Origin: Streptomyces sp. NBC_01788
Lineage (GTDB): Bacteria; Actinomycetota; Actinomycetes; Streptomycetales; Streptomycetaceae
Assembly: GCF_035917575.1 (NCBI RefSeq)
Contig: NZ_CP109090.1
Coordinates: forward strand, 372,001 to 436,000
Direction: 5' to 3'
Length of the DNA stretch: 64,000 bases
Shown here one piece after another: positions 1 through 7,947 of this stretch. A program made the position numbers and the translations under genes. Position 1 is the first letter of the stretch. Every line of letters starts with the position of its first letter. The notes under the pieces are model-generated. The model was not told where the DNA came from, searched no databases, and saw only the letters and a list, made by a program, of their open reading frames with translations.

Positions 1-977
1 TGTTCCCGGGTGGTGGCGGCCCAGGAGGCGAGCAGGCACAGGGCGTCGTGCTCGGGTGTGCCGGATTCGGCGCTGTAGGCGGTCAGGGTCAAGCCGGGGT
101 GCGCCGGCATTTCCATGGCGTCGAAGTCGAGGGTGATCTCGCCGACGGCCGGGTGGCGGAAGGACTTGCGGCCGGTGTGGTGCAGGCGCACGTTGTGCTT
201 GGCCCAGGCGGCGCGGAACTCGTCGCTGCGTGTGACCAGTTCGCCGATCAGACCGGTCAGCTCCGCATCCCCCGGGGCGCGGCCGGCTTCGGTGCGCAGC
301 AGGGACACGGTGGTGTTGACCGAGGCGGCCCAGTCGGGGAAGAAGCTGCGGCTGGTGGAGTCGAGGAACTGGAAGCGGGCGATGTTCACCGGGCGGGAGG
401 CCGCGGTGGTGAACAGGGGGCGTGGAGGGCGCGCCCGAGCGGGTTGACGGCGAGGATGTCCAGGCGGCCGTTGCGGATGAAGGCCGGTGAGCCGGTCATG
501 GAGTCAAGGACGCGCCTGAGACTGGCCGGGACGGGCTCCTTGGACCTGCGGGCGGCCCGGCGCGGTGGGCGCCGGCGCTGGGCGGCGGCGCTGGGCGGCG
601 GCGCTGGGCGGCGGCGCTGGGCGGCGGCGCTGGGCGGCGGCGCTGGGCGGCGGCGCTGGGCGGCGGCGCTGGGCGGCGGCGCTGGGCGGCGGCGCTGGGC
701 GGCGGCCAGATCGTGCAGGTGGGCCCGTTCGGCCTCGTCCAGTCGCAGGGCCCGGCACACGGCGTCGAGGACCTCCTCGGAGGCACCGGCGAGCCGTCCG
801 CGCTCCAGGCGGACGTAGTAGTCGATGCTGACACCGGCCAGCAGGGCGACCTCCTCGCGGCGCAGTCCGGGCACCCATGCGGCTTCCGCCGCCGAAAGCG
901 GGCAGGCCGGCCTGCTGCGGGGTGATCTTCGCGCGTCGGGTGGCGAGGAACTCACGGATCTCGTGGGCGGTGTCCAT
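1..977 (-). pseudogene. Broken XRE-family regulator with MmyB-like ligand domain (partial)
   Basis: Reads leftward and runs off the left edge of the window. The N-terminus (MDTAHEIREFLATRRAKI, start at 977) is in one frame. The HTH (LRREEVALLAGVSIDYYVR) and the first part of the MmyB-like domain (NPLGRALHAP) are in a second frame. The rest (TTAASRPVNIARFQFLDS through DALCLLASWAA) is in a third. The first break lies near 884-892. The second is a one-base loss in the five-G run at 416-420. This class usually binds DNA through the N-terminal HTH and a small ligand through the C-terminal domain. A 13-bp tandem array sits between the two domains. The gene is probably inactive as read, but single-base errors in the assembly could give the same picture. 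Its usual role would be to control the divergent cupin/dehydrogenase genes. Confidence 0.75.
578..707. repeat. 13-bp tandem repeat, ten copies, inside the XRE regulator
   Basis: The unit ctgggcggcggcg is repeated ten times head to tail, with starts at 578, 591, 604 and every 13 bases to 695. Only the last base of the last copy differs. Because 13 is not a multiple of three, each gain or loss of one copy shifts the reading frame. On the coding strand three copies encode a 13-residue Gln/Arg/Pro/Ala-rich block. At the present number of copies the HTH and the start of the MmyB domain stay in the same frame. Confidence 0.95.
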
Positions 978-1212
978 GCCACCCAGGCTAAGCGGGGTGC
1001 AGCAGAGCTGGGGGTTCTGTCAGTACCTGTCACGGCAGTACCTTCCCCAGGCCTGTGAGCTGCGGTTTCCTCAATGGTGACAGCGGATGCGGTCCAAGCC
1101 GCGGGTCGTGGGAACCCGCCCGGTCGGCGTGCGTCACGCAGCTGAAGATGACCGCCGACGAGGGGACCGCCTGACAGCCCCTGTCGCCCCCGTTTGATCA
1201 AGGAAAGCAGCC

Positions 1213-1626
1213 GTGGAACACATCACCTCCACCCCCACCGCCAAGGCTCCGGCCGAGCGCTTCACCGGCGACGTCTACCTCAACGCGATCGAGACGCCCT
1301 CCGAGCCCGCCCGCCTGGCCGCCGCCCTGGTGCGCTTCACCCCCGGCGCCCGCACCAACTGGCACGCCCACGCCAAGGGCCAGACCCTCTACGTCACCGA
1401 CGGCGTCGGTCTGGTCGGCACCCGCGACGGCAACGTCGTGCGGGCCGGCGCCGGCCAGACGGTCAAGTGCCCGGCCGGTGAGGAGCACTGGCACGGCGCC
1501 ACCGACACCACCCTCATGGCCCACATCGCCATGCTCGTCGGCGACGAGAGCGGCGACGGCACCACCTGGCTGGAACCCGTCACCGACGAGCAGTACGCCA
1601 AAGCCATGGTCACCGTCGCCCGCTGA
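1213..1626 (+). CDS. Small cupin-domain protein
   Basis: A 137-residue single-domain cupin. The first cupin motif contains H51, H53 and Q57 (NWHAHAKGQTLY). The second contains H92 and H94 (EEHWHGA). These are the usual metal ligands of small cupins resembling quercetin dioxygenases or mandelonitrile lyases. The GTG start is preceded by AAGGAAA at 1200-1206. It is transcribed away from the broken XRE gene and lies 67 bases before a zinc dehydrogenase, a pairing often found behind XRE/MmyB regulators. The substrate cannot be read from sequence. The metal-binding cupin assignment is firm and any particular reaction is a guess. Confidence 0.8.
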   Translation: MEHITSTPTAKAPAERFTGDVYLNAIETPSEPARLAAALVRFTPGARTNWHAHAKGQTLYVTDGVGLVGTRDGNVVRAGAGQTVKCPAGEEHWHGATDTTLMAHIAMLVGDESGDGTTWLEPVTDEQYAKAMVTVAR

Positions 1627-1693
1627 CCCTCTCACCCCCTTGGGCCGCCCTGGCAGGGCATCGGCCCCCGAGAAACAGAAAGGCCCTTCCGTC

Positions 1694-2716
1694 ATGCGTG
1701 GAGCCGTCCTTTACGCTCCCGGAGACGTCCGCTTCGAGGAGCGCACCGACCCCGGCATCGAGAACCCGACCGACGCCGTCATCCGCACCGTCGCCACCTG
1801 CGTCTGCGGCTCGGACCTGTGGGACTACCGCGGCATCAACCCGGTCGAGCAGCCCGCCCCGTTCGGCCACGAGTACGTCGGCATCGAGGAAGTCGGCGGC
1901 GACGTGAAGAACGTCGAGGTCGGCCAGTTCGTCGTCGGCTCGTTCTTCGCCTCCGACAACACCTGCCCGAACTGCAGGAACGGGTACCAGACCAACTGCC
2001 TGCACCGGGAGTTCGTCGGCGCAGGCGGCTGCCAGGCCGAGAGGATACGCATCCCCCCGCTGGCCGACGGAACCCTCGTCGCCACGCTCGAGGTGCCCGA
2101 CGAGACGTACGTGCCGAGCCTGCTCGCCTGCTCCGACGTGATGGGCACCGGCTGGTACGCGGCCAGGGCCGCCGAGGTGGGGCCCGGTGACACCGTCGCC
2201 GTGGTCGGTGACGGCGCGGTCGGCCTGTGCGCCGTGATCGCCGCGAGGGAACTGGGCGCCGAGCGGATCATCGCCATGTCCCGGCACGAGCCCCGTCAGA
2301 GGCTGGCCCGTGAGTTCGGCGCGACCGACATCGTCGCCGAGCGCGGCGAGGAGGGCGTGGCCCGGATCAAGGAGATGACCGGCGGGATCGGCACCGACCG
2401 CGTACTGGAGTGCGTGGGCAACGAGCAGTCGATGCAGCAGGCCCTCAACTCCACCCGGCCCGGCGGTAACGTCGGCTTCGTCGGCGTGCCCCACGGCGTC
2501 TCCCTCGACGGCGCGCAGCTCTTCTACTCCCAGGTCGGCGTGCGCGGCGGCCCCGCCCCGGTGCGCGCGTACCTGCCCGACCTGATCGACCGCGTCCTCA
2601 CCGGCCGGATCGACCCGGGCAAGGTCTTCGACCTGAAGCTGCCCCTGTCCGAAGTGGCCGAAGGCTACAAGGCCATGGACGAACGCCGCGCCATCAAAAC
2701 CCTGCTCATGCCCTGA
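1694..2716 (+). CDS. Zinc-dependent alcohol dehydrogenase family protein (MDR)
   Basis: A 340-residue medium-chain dehydrogenase. Catalytic zinc ligands are C38 (CVCGSDLW) and the H59-E60 pair in FGHEYVG. The structural zinc loop is reduced to C91, C94 and C102, with Gly at position 97 where classical enzymes have a third Cys. The NAD(P) fold shows VAVVGDGAVGL around residue 170. The ATG at 1694 follows AGAAAGG at 1677-1683 and fits the family N-terminus. An in-frame extension upstream overlaps the cupin gene and is rejected. It probably oxidises or reduces a small alcohol or aldehyde and is likely co-transcribed with the cupin gene. Confidence 0.88.
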   Translation: MRGAVLYAPGDVRFEERTDPGIENPTDAVIRTVATCVCGSDLWDYRGINPVEQPAPFGHEYVGIEEVGGDVKNVEVGQFVVGSFFASDNTCPNCRNGYQTNCLHREFVGAGGCQAERIRIPPLADGTLVATLEVPDETYVPSLLACSDVMGTGWYAARAAEVGPGDTVAVVGDGAVGLCAVIAARELGAERIIAMSRHEPRQRLAREFGATDIVAERGEEGVARIKEMTGGIGTDRVLECVGNEQSMQQALNSTRPGGNVGFVGVPHGVSLDGAQLFYSQVGVRGGPAPVRAYLPDLIDRVLTGRIDPGKVFDLKLPLSEVAEGYKAMDERRAIKTLLMP

Positions 2717-2959
2717 CCTGCCCGGTCACAACCCGGCCCCTGCTGCTGCGGCTGCTCAATCAGCAAGTCGGCAAGTAGACTGAGGTTGTGTGAGCAGACC
2801 CGCAGGGTGTCGTCAGAAGGGCCCTGTCAGGTGATCCGCCCCAGACTCCAGACCGCCTCGGGCCGTCCAGACAGCGGAAGCGCGAAGAAAACAGCGGCCC
2901 CGTTCACAGCTTCAAGCACCAACGCGCTGTCCGCCGCGCGGTCCAAGAAGGAATTGACG

Positions 2960-4540
2960 ATGCACACGTGGAAGAACCACCGCCCCTTACGCGCGGGGTT
3001 CCACTGGCAGCCCACTTGGAGTCTGTCTCCGTACAGCGTCCACGCCCCGAGCCCGTACTCGAGAAGCTTGGCGGAGACAGAAACGGGGTTCGCCGATCAC
3101 GCCGATCCGGGATTCGAAGAGAACGTCGCGCTGCTGGGCCGTGACGGCCGCCGGCCTGTCGAGCACCTGGACATCCTCCTCAGCCCTGACCGCCTTCACC
3201 GGCCGTCCCCCTTGACGCTCAGCCTGCCCACGGGGGAACTCCTGGCGAGCGCTCAACCCGACTGGCGGGCACCCCAACTGCACGGCTGCGCTCTGCACAC
3301 CGGCGAACTCTCCGTCGGAGAAACCTCCGAGGGCCGCCGCATCACGTGGACGCCGGCCACCCTCCTCCTCATCGAGGACATCCCCCGTACGTCGCTCGAT
3401 TCGCTGCCCGCGGACTCCTTCAGCGTCGTCCGCTCCGACGACAGCGACCCTGCGGACGCGCTGCGCCGGCAGGCGTTCGCCCTCCTCGGCACCCGGTATC
3501 ACAGTGACATTCCCCCCGCGCCCGATGACGCCTTTCCCTCCGAACCGGGATGGGAGAACTCCAGGGGATACGAGCAGGTGGCGACCGACTACCCGGGACT
3601 CTCCAGCGCCGCTGAGGTCTTCATGGACGAACAGCGGTCAACCCTGATCGTTCGTCGTTTCGGATACGACGGCCGGGGCACCGAGTACGCCCTCTCCCTC
3701 ACCCGCGAGCGCGCCGACCTGGTCGACCGCATGGTTGAGGAGTACGGGCACTCCCTCACCGCCTACGCGAGCGTCGGCGCCGGTCAGGACGCGGCACGAG
3801 CGCTCAAGTCCACCTCCTGGACTCCGGCGGCCCTGCGGCTACTGCTCCCCGTCCTGCATGTCGAGGACGCCGACGACGCCGCTCACCTGACCGTGCGCTC
3901 CGCCGAGGAGTGGCTCCGGGACGGCTGGGATCTGCGGACGCCGAACAACGCTCATGCGTTGCTCCAGAACGCCGATCCTCGTCAGAGCTGGCGGGCTTCG
4001 GAGGCGGCGGCGCTCGCCGCGGCGGGAATCTCGGCCGACCGGGCCCACGAGCTGCGGTCGGCGGGCTGCCGCTCGGTGGAGACGGCTGTCGGCGCTCATG
4101 CACGTCGCCCGACTGCCGCGGCAAGGCAGGCACGGGAGTTGGTGGAGTCTTCACAGACTCCGGTGCCGGATGAGATCAGCACGCAACTCGCCCAGGCACA
4201 GGAACACCATGCGCGTGAGGTCGAGACGTGGCGCCGTGATCACCGGCGAAGCTGCGGTCCCGAGGGCTGGGGGGTGTGGGCAAGCCTGACACACCACACC
4301 TTCAGCCTGAGAGACGGCTCCGTACGCTCGCTCTGGGACGTCACGAACGGATGGTGGGCCATCAGCGACGAAGGCGAGGAAGGGCAGAGCTGCTGCCTCT
4401 TCACCGACGAACACGGGGCAAGGGATTCCTGGCAGTCGACGCTCTCGGCTCTTCAGGAGTACGAGCAGGAGCTGCTCCAGGAGCACCACGGGGTGCAACG
4501 GCTCGGACCATCCGACGTGAGCGGGAACGAAGTCAGCTAA
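2960..4540 (+). CDS. Large hypothetical protein with a TTA codon
   Basis: A 526-residue protein I do not recognise. The ATG at 2960 has AAGGA a few bases upstream; an in-frame GTG at 2786 has no ribosome site and is less likely. The N-terminal half is acidic, with no signal peptide or membrane segment. The middle (around residues 340-400) is Ala-rich and helical (AAALAAAGISADRAHELRS). The C-terminal part is Trp-rich (GWGVWASLTHHTF, TNGWWAISDE) and may be a small beta domain. Codon 10 (2987-2989) is TTA, the only in-frame TTA I found in any gene of the window. In Streptomyces this makes translation depend on the bldA leucyl-tRNA. It may belong with the small gene after it. Confidence 0.7.
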   Translation: MHTWKNHRPLRAGFHWQPTWSLSPYSVHAPSPYSRSLAETETGFADHADPGFEENVALLGRDGRRPVEHLDILLSPDRLHRPSPLTLSLPTGELLASAQPDWRAPQLHGCALHTGELSVGETSEGRRITWTPATLLLIEDIPRTSLDSLPADSFSVVRSDDSDPADALRRQAFALLGTRYHSDIPPAPDDAFPSEPGWENSRGYEQVATDYPGLSSAAEVFMDEQRSTLIVRRFGYDGRGTEYALSLTRERADLVDRMVEEYGHSLTAYASVGAGQDAARALKSTSWTPAALRLLLPVLHVEDADDAAHLTVRSAEEWLRDGWDLRTPNNAHALLQNADPRQSWRASEAAALAAAGISADRAHELRSAGCRSVETAVGAHARRPTAAARQARELVESSQTPVPDEISTQLAQAQEHHAREVETWRRDHRRSCGPEGWGVWASLTHHTFSLRDGSVRSLWDVTNGWWAISDEGEEGQSCCLFTDEHGARDSWQSTLSALQEYEQELLQEHHGVQRLGPSDVSGNEVS

Positions 4541-4583
4541 CGGCGTCATCGGGTCCGATGGGACGCTGAGTAGGGTGGTCGCC

Positions 4584-4862
4584 ATGACCAGGACAGGGGA
4601 GCAAAGTTCAGAGCTCGATCCTGCGGACAGTGGCGTGGAGGACGCAGCACTGCTCATCCTGGAGTGGCTCGGCGAGCGAGGCGTGGGGGCCATGATCCGC
4701 GTCGATGCGGAGCGTTGGCGAGAAGGCCGGCCAGCGTGGACCTTTGCTGCCAGCGGTGGCCCGTTGACGAGTGGCTTGAGAACCGACGGCACCTCGGTCG
4801 CCGAATGCATGGACAGGGCCTTGCTTCGACTGCGTGAGGCCGGGCTGGCCGTACCGTTCTGA
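4584..4862 (+). CDS. Small hypothetical protein
   Basis: A 92-residue soluble protein of unknown function. The ATG at 4584 follows a purine-rich stretch (tagggtgg, from 4571), and a GTG three codons earlier is also possible. It contains LLILEWLGERGVGAMIRVD and a C-terminal helix (ECMDRALLRLREAGLAVPF). The layout, a helix, a strand-like core and a closing helix, resembles small Streptomyces immunity-type or accessory proteins, but nothing identifies it. It lies 43 bases after the large unknown gene in the same direction, so the two may form an operon. Confidence 0.6.
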   Translation: MTRTGEQSSELDPADSGVEDAALLILEWLGERGVGAMIRVDAERWREGRPAWTFAASGGPLTSGLRTDGTSVAECMDRALLRLREAGLAVPF

Positions 4863-4973
4863 GTGCGAGCTTCGTAGCTGCCTGGAACTACGCGAACGCG
4901 ATCGCTGATACGAGGAGTCCGGGGACGTGAGCCCGGCCTCTGCCTGATCCTCTGCTCCGACGGAAGGGGGCAC

Positions 4974-5205
4974 TGGACCAGCACCAAGGACCCGCCCGAG
5001 ACGGGCGGACCGGTGGAACTGGCTGATCGTCGCGGCCCACACTCAGCTCCGTCTCGCCCGGCCGCTGGTCGCGGACATCCGCCGCCCCTGGGAGAAGCCG
5101 ACCGAGTCCGGCCGGCTCACCCTCGGACGGGTCCGCCGGGGGTTCAAGAACCTCCGGCCGAACTTGCCCTGTTCGGCAAAACTAGCTCAGGCCGGGCGGA
5201 GTTGA
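4974..5205 (+). pseudogene. Transposase C-terminal remnant
   Basis: The + strand encodes GWTSTKDPPET and then, after one extra base near 5003, ADRWNWLIVAAHTQLRLARP and RLTLGRVRRGFKNLRP, ending in a stop at 5203-5205. This is the typical C-terminus of a transposase family common in Streptomyces. The catalytic part is missing and no inverted repeats flank the piece, so it is a dead remnant. It overlaps the end of the isochorismatase-type gene on the other strand by 19 bases. The rest of the gap from 4863 holds nothing I recognise. Confidence 0.7.
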
Positions 5206-5894
5206 CCGATGGTCTGCTCAGTCGACCACACGGCGCTGGCCAGGTAGCGGAAGTTGATGAGGGCGGCCAGATATCCGTCGCCCTCGGGCAGCCGGGGGCC
5301 GGCGGTGGCGTCGCGGACGACGACGACCTCGAATCCCTGCTCGAGCAGCTCCCGGAGGTGCCCCTCGGTGCACAGGTTGGCCGCCATCCCGGCAAGGATC
5401 ACCTGCGAGATACCGCGCTTGCGCAGTTGGAGGACGAGGTCGTTCGACTCCGGCCCCACGATCTTGTGCGGGGAAGCGATGACGGTCTTCCCATCCAGGA
5501 TGTACTCCTTGTACTCCGGCAGGAAGTCCGCGCCGGAGTCGGTGAAGCCGTCGAGGGTGAGCGGACCGGTACGGCTGAACATGCCGACGCCGTGCATGAA
5601 CTGCTCGATCGGATCGTTGAACTGCCACTGCTCGTCGCTGGGATAGAAGTAGTGCGGCGACACGGCGACCGTGATGCCCGCCTCCTTCGCGGAGGCGAGA
5701 AGCCGGCCGATGTGGCCGACGGTGCCGTTCTCCGTGATGCTGTCGCCGAAGACGGACCAGGTAGCGCCCTTCGGGCTCAGGAAGTCGATCTGTGGGTCGG
5801 TGATGACCAGCGCCGCACGCGCGAGGTCAAGTGTGAACCCGCTTCCAGGAAGTGCGGGGTCGGCAGGCTCGGCGTAGATGCTGCTGTCGGACAT
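5187..5894 (-). CDS. Isochorismatase-family cysteine hydrolase
   Basis: A 235-residue alpha/beta hydrolase of the isochorismatase superfamily. The catalytic triad fits D33 (VITDPQIDF), K144 (SPHKIVGPES) and C175 (AANLCTEGHLREL). The family hydrolyses isochorismate, nicotinamide or other small amides, and enzymes of this length are often unspecified cysteine hydrolases. No siderophore genes are nearby, so a catabolic or detoxification role is more likely than isochorismate cleavage. It lies 108 bases downstream of a TetR gene in the same direction and is probably its target. The AT-rich stretch 5930-5965 is the likely promoter. Confidence 0.88.
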   Translation of the reverse strand: MSDSSIYAEPADPALPGSGFTLDLARAALVITDPQIDFLSPKGATWSVFGDSITENGTVGHIGRLLASAKEAGITVAVSPHYFYPSDEQWQFNDPIEQFMHGVGMFSRTGPLTLDGFTDSGADFLPEYKEYILDGKTVIASPHKIVGPESNDLVLQLRKRGISQVILAGMAANLCTEGHLRELLEQGFEVVVVRDATAGPRLPEGDGYLAALINFRYLASAVWSTEQTIGQLRPA

Positions 5895-6002
5895 GAGAGG
5901 GGGTGCTCCTCACGAGGGGGGTAGCTGACGACTCGATAATAAGTGACCAGTCGTCTTTTTATAAAGTCAGAGCACCGCCATCTCCGGCCCACCAGCCGTC
6001 CG

Positions 6003-6614
6003 TTACTTCACCGAAGGAGCCGGCACCCCGAGGAGACGCGGCAAGGCCACAGTCGCGAACCTGTCGTACGCGTCGCGTCGCTGCCCGATGCGCCCTTGCA
6101 TGACGGCCCCCTCCCACGCCTCGACGATGACGAAGGCTAGTTCCTCCGGAGACGCGTCACCGGGGAGGTCACCATCGGCCTGGGCCTCGCGGAGGCACGC
6201 GGCGATCAAGCCGGTCCACCGGTCCATGATGTGGTCCAGCTTCTCCCTGACCTCCGCGCTGTGGTCGGCCAGTTCGAGAGACATGTTGCCGACGAGGCAG
6301 CCCAACGCGAAGTCGCGCCGCGCGTTCTGGTCCGTCATGGCCAGGAAGAACGCGGTGACACGGTCGACCGGAGGCCGGGACGCGTCTCGCAGATGGAAGC
6401 CGAAGCCCCGGTCGATGGACGCCCAGTAGTGCTCGAGCACCGCGACCGCGAAGTCTTCCTTGCTGGCGAAGTAGCTGTAGAACGATCCCTTCGGAACACC
6501 GGCACTGTCGGTGATCTCCTTGATGCCGCACCCGTTGAAGCCGTTCGTGTGGATGAGCTCGAGCCCCGCGGCAAGGAGGCGTTCACGGACGTGCGGATTG
6601 GCTGGTCGCGGCAT
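6003..6614 (-). CDS. TetR/AcrR-family repressor
   Basis: A 203-residue TetR protein. The N-terminal HTH reads GIKEITDSAGVPKGSFYSYF around residues 30-50, with the ARERLL-type first helix replaced by VRERLLAAGLELI. The C-terminal domain (LGCLVGNMSLELADHS) resembles the TetR_C type of repressors that respond to small electrophiles. It lies between the HxlR gene and the isochorismatase gene, all leftward. A perfect ten-base dyad just before its start suggests self-regulation. The effector is unknown. Confidence 0.9.
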   Translation of the reverse strand: MPRPANPHVRERLLAAGLELIHTNGFNGCGIKEITDSAGVPKGSFYSYFASKEDFAVAVLEHYWASIDRGFGFHLRDASRPPVDRVTAFFLAMTDQNARRDFALGCLVGNMSLELADHSAEVREKLDHIMDRWTGLIAACLREAQADGDLPGDASPEELAFVIVEAWEGAVMQGRIGQRRDAYDRFATVALPRLLGVPAPSVK

Positions 6615-6626
6615 CCTTCGACAATA

Positions 6627-6636
6627 ACCGAACGGT
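6627..6636. promoter_or_regulatory. Probable TetR operator
   Basis: The perfect dyad ACCG-AA-CGGT lies 13 bases upstream of the TetR start and overlaps the stop codon of the HxlR gene. TetR repressors often use ACCG..CGGT half-sites. The position suits autoregulation, but this is inference only. Confidence 0.45.
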
Positions 6637-7007
6637 CAGCTGTCGCAGCCTGTCGCACTCGGCCGCCCTTCGGGCAGATGTTCCTCGGCCCACTTCCCGA
6701 GCTCCAGCAGGGCGGGCTCCAGCGCGGCCCCGGATTCCGTCAGCCGGTACGAGACGCGCAGCGGCGGCCCCTCTTCGACCTCACGCACCACGAGTCCCGC
6801 GGCGCCGAGCTCGGCCAGCCGGTCGGAGAGCATGCGCTCGCTGATGCCGGGGACGGCCCGCCGCAGGTCGGCGAAATGCGCGGGCTGCTCGACCAGGACG
6901 GCCACGATCGGGCCGGTCCAGCGCTTCCCGAGCAACTGGAAGACACGGGTGATGCCCGCACCCACCCGCTTGCACGCACCCGCGTCATGGCTCCGCTCGA
7001 CCGTCAT
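6636..7007 (-). CDS. HxlR-family redox-type regulator
   Basis: A 123-residue winged-helix protein of the HxlR (DUF24) family. The signature FQLLGKRWTGPIVAVL is at residues 23-38 and the recognition helix is PGISERMLSDRLAELGAAGL. C12 (DAGACKRV) matches the N-terminal Cys that senses quinones or diamide in YodB, HypR and QorR. It is divergent from an FMN azoreductase gene, the same arrangement as yodB/azoR1 in Bacillus. It probably represses that gene, and perhaps itself, until C12 is modified. Confidence 0.9.
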   Translation of the reverse strand: MTVERSHDAGACKRVGAGITRVFQLLGKRWTGPIVAVLVEQPAHFADLRRAVPGISERMLSDRLAELGAAGLVVREVEEGPPLRVSYRLTESGAALEPALLELGKWAEEHLPEGRPSATGCDS

Positions 7008-7049
7008 ACCCCCAGGATACTGGGCCGTCGCAAGGAGGTGAAAAAAAGT

Positions 7050-7087
7050 AAGTTCCTATGCTAACTATAGTCGCATACGAAAACTTG
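7050..7087. promoter_or_regulatory. HxlR operator/promoter candidate
   Basis: This AT-rich stretch between divergent genes contains nested inverted repeats: AAGTT (7050-7054) against AACTT (7083-7087), and TATGC against GCATA inside them. It includes CTATAG, a plausible -10 element. It is the obvious operator for the HxlR protein, with no direct proof. Confidence 0.5.
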
Positions 7088-7144
7088 GCAGGTTGAGCGG
7101 CTGTCGACCCGGCTGCCCGCCACTGCCGCTGATTGGAGTTCCTC

Positions 7145-7795
7145 GTGGCCACACTGCTGCACATCGATTCGTCCGTGTTCCCCGCGCCCGCCTCCGCCTC
7201 CCGTGCGGTGACGAGCGCCTTCCGCGAGGCCTGGCAGGAGCAGCACCCGGAGGGCACGGTGATCTACCGCGACCTCTCCACCAGCTCCGTGCCGCACATC
7301 ACGGCCGACGCCCACAGCGCCGGGTTCGTCGAACCCGCCGCTCACACCCCCGAGCAGGCCGCCGCCTTCGCCGAGCGTCTGCGGCTGATCGAGGAGTTGG
7401 AGCGCGCGGACGCGGTACTGATCGGCGCACCGATGTACAACTACGCGATCCCCTCGACCCTCAAGGCCTGGCTGGACAACGTCATCCTCTTCGGCCGCAC
7501 CGCGGGCGAGAGCCCCTCCGCCCAGGGCACGCCGGTCACCATCGTGGCCAGTCGCGGCGGTTCCTACGCTCCGGGTACGCCGAAGGAGTCGTACGAGTAC
7601 GTACAGAACTACCTGACGGCAGTCCTCTCCGACATGCTCGGGCTCGACCTGGAGTTCATCGTGCCGGAGCTCACGATGGCCCCGCACAACCCGGCCATGG
7701 CCGAACTGGTCCCGCTGTTCGAGTCGTCCCGCGAGCGCGCGCTGCAGGACGCGGCCACCAGGGCGAAGAGCCTCGCCGAACGCTTCGCCGCATGA
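7145..7795 (+). CDS. azoR: FMN-dependent NADH:quinone oxidoreductase / azoreductase
   Basis: A 216-residue flavodoxin-fold enzyme. The N-terminal phosphate loop is IDSSVFPAPASASR, the FMN-binding loop is GAPMYNYAIPSTLKAWLDNV, and a second flavin contact is ASRGGSY. AzoR/AcpD enzymes use NADH to reduce azo dyes and quinones by two electrons. The GTG at 7145 is chosen because GGAG lies six bases upstream; a TTG at 7133 sits on top of that site. It is the only gene facing away from the HxlR regulator, so the pair probably forms a quinone-stress switch. Confidence 0.92.
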   Translation: MATLLHIDSSVFPAPASASRAVTSAFREAWQEQHPEGTVIYRDLSTSSVPHITADAHSAGFVEPAAHTPEQAAAFAERLRLIEELERADAVLIGAPMYNYAIPSTLKAWLDNVILFGRTAGESPSAQGTPVTIVASRGGSYAPGTPKESYEYVQNYLTAVLSDMLGLDLEFIVPELTMAPHNPAMAELVPLFESSRERALQDAATRAKSLAERFAA

Positions 7796-7947
7796 CAGCG
7801 GTCCGACCCAGGAGTTCGGCCAACTCCGGCTGACGGGCAGGCCGGGCCGCCTGACGGCACCCGGCCTTCCTCACGAGCTCTTCAGCAGCACGAGGCGGCA
7901 GGGAAAGGGATGCCCAGGGGAAAGGGATGCCCGTCCCCCGCACACCC

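Noticed and set aside
578..707. CRISPR array or origin iterons
   Set aside because: Units are 13 bases, contiguous and coding, with no AT-rich part or replication gene.
1060..1200. Possible short gene tail upstream of the cupin gene
   Set aside because: A few in-frame codons before a stop, but no recognisable motif.
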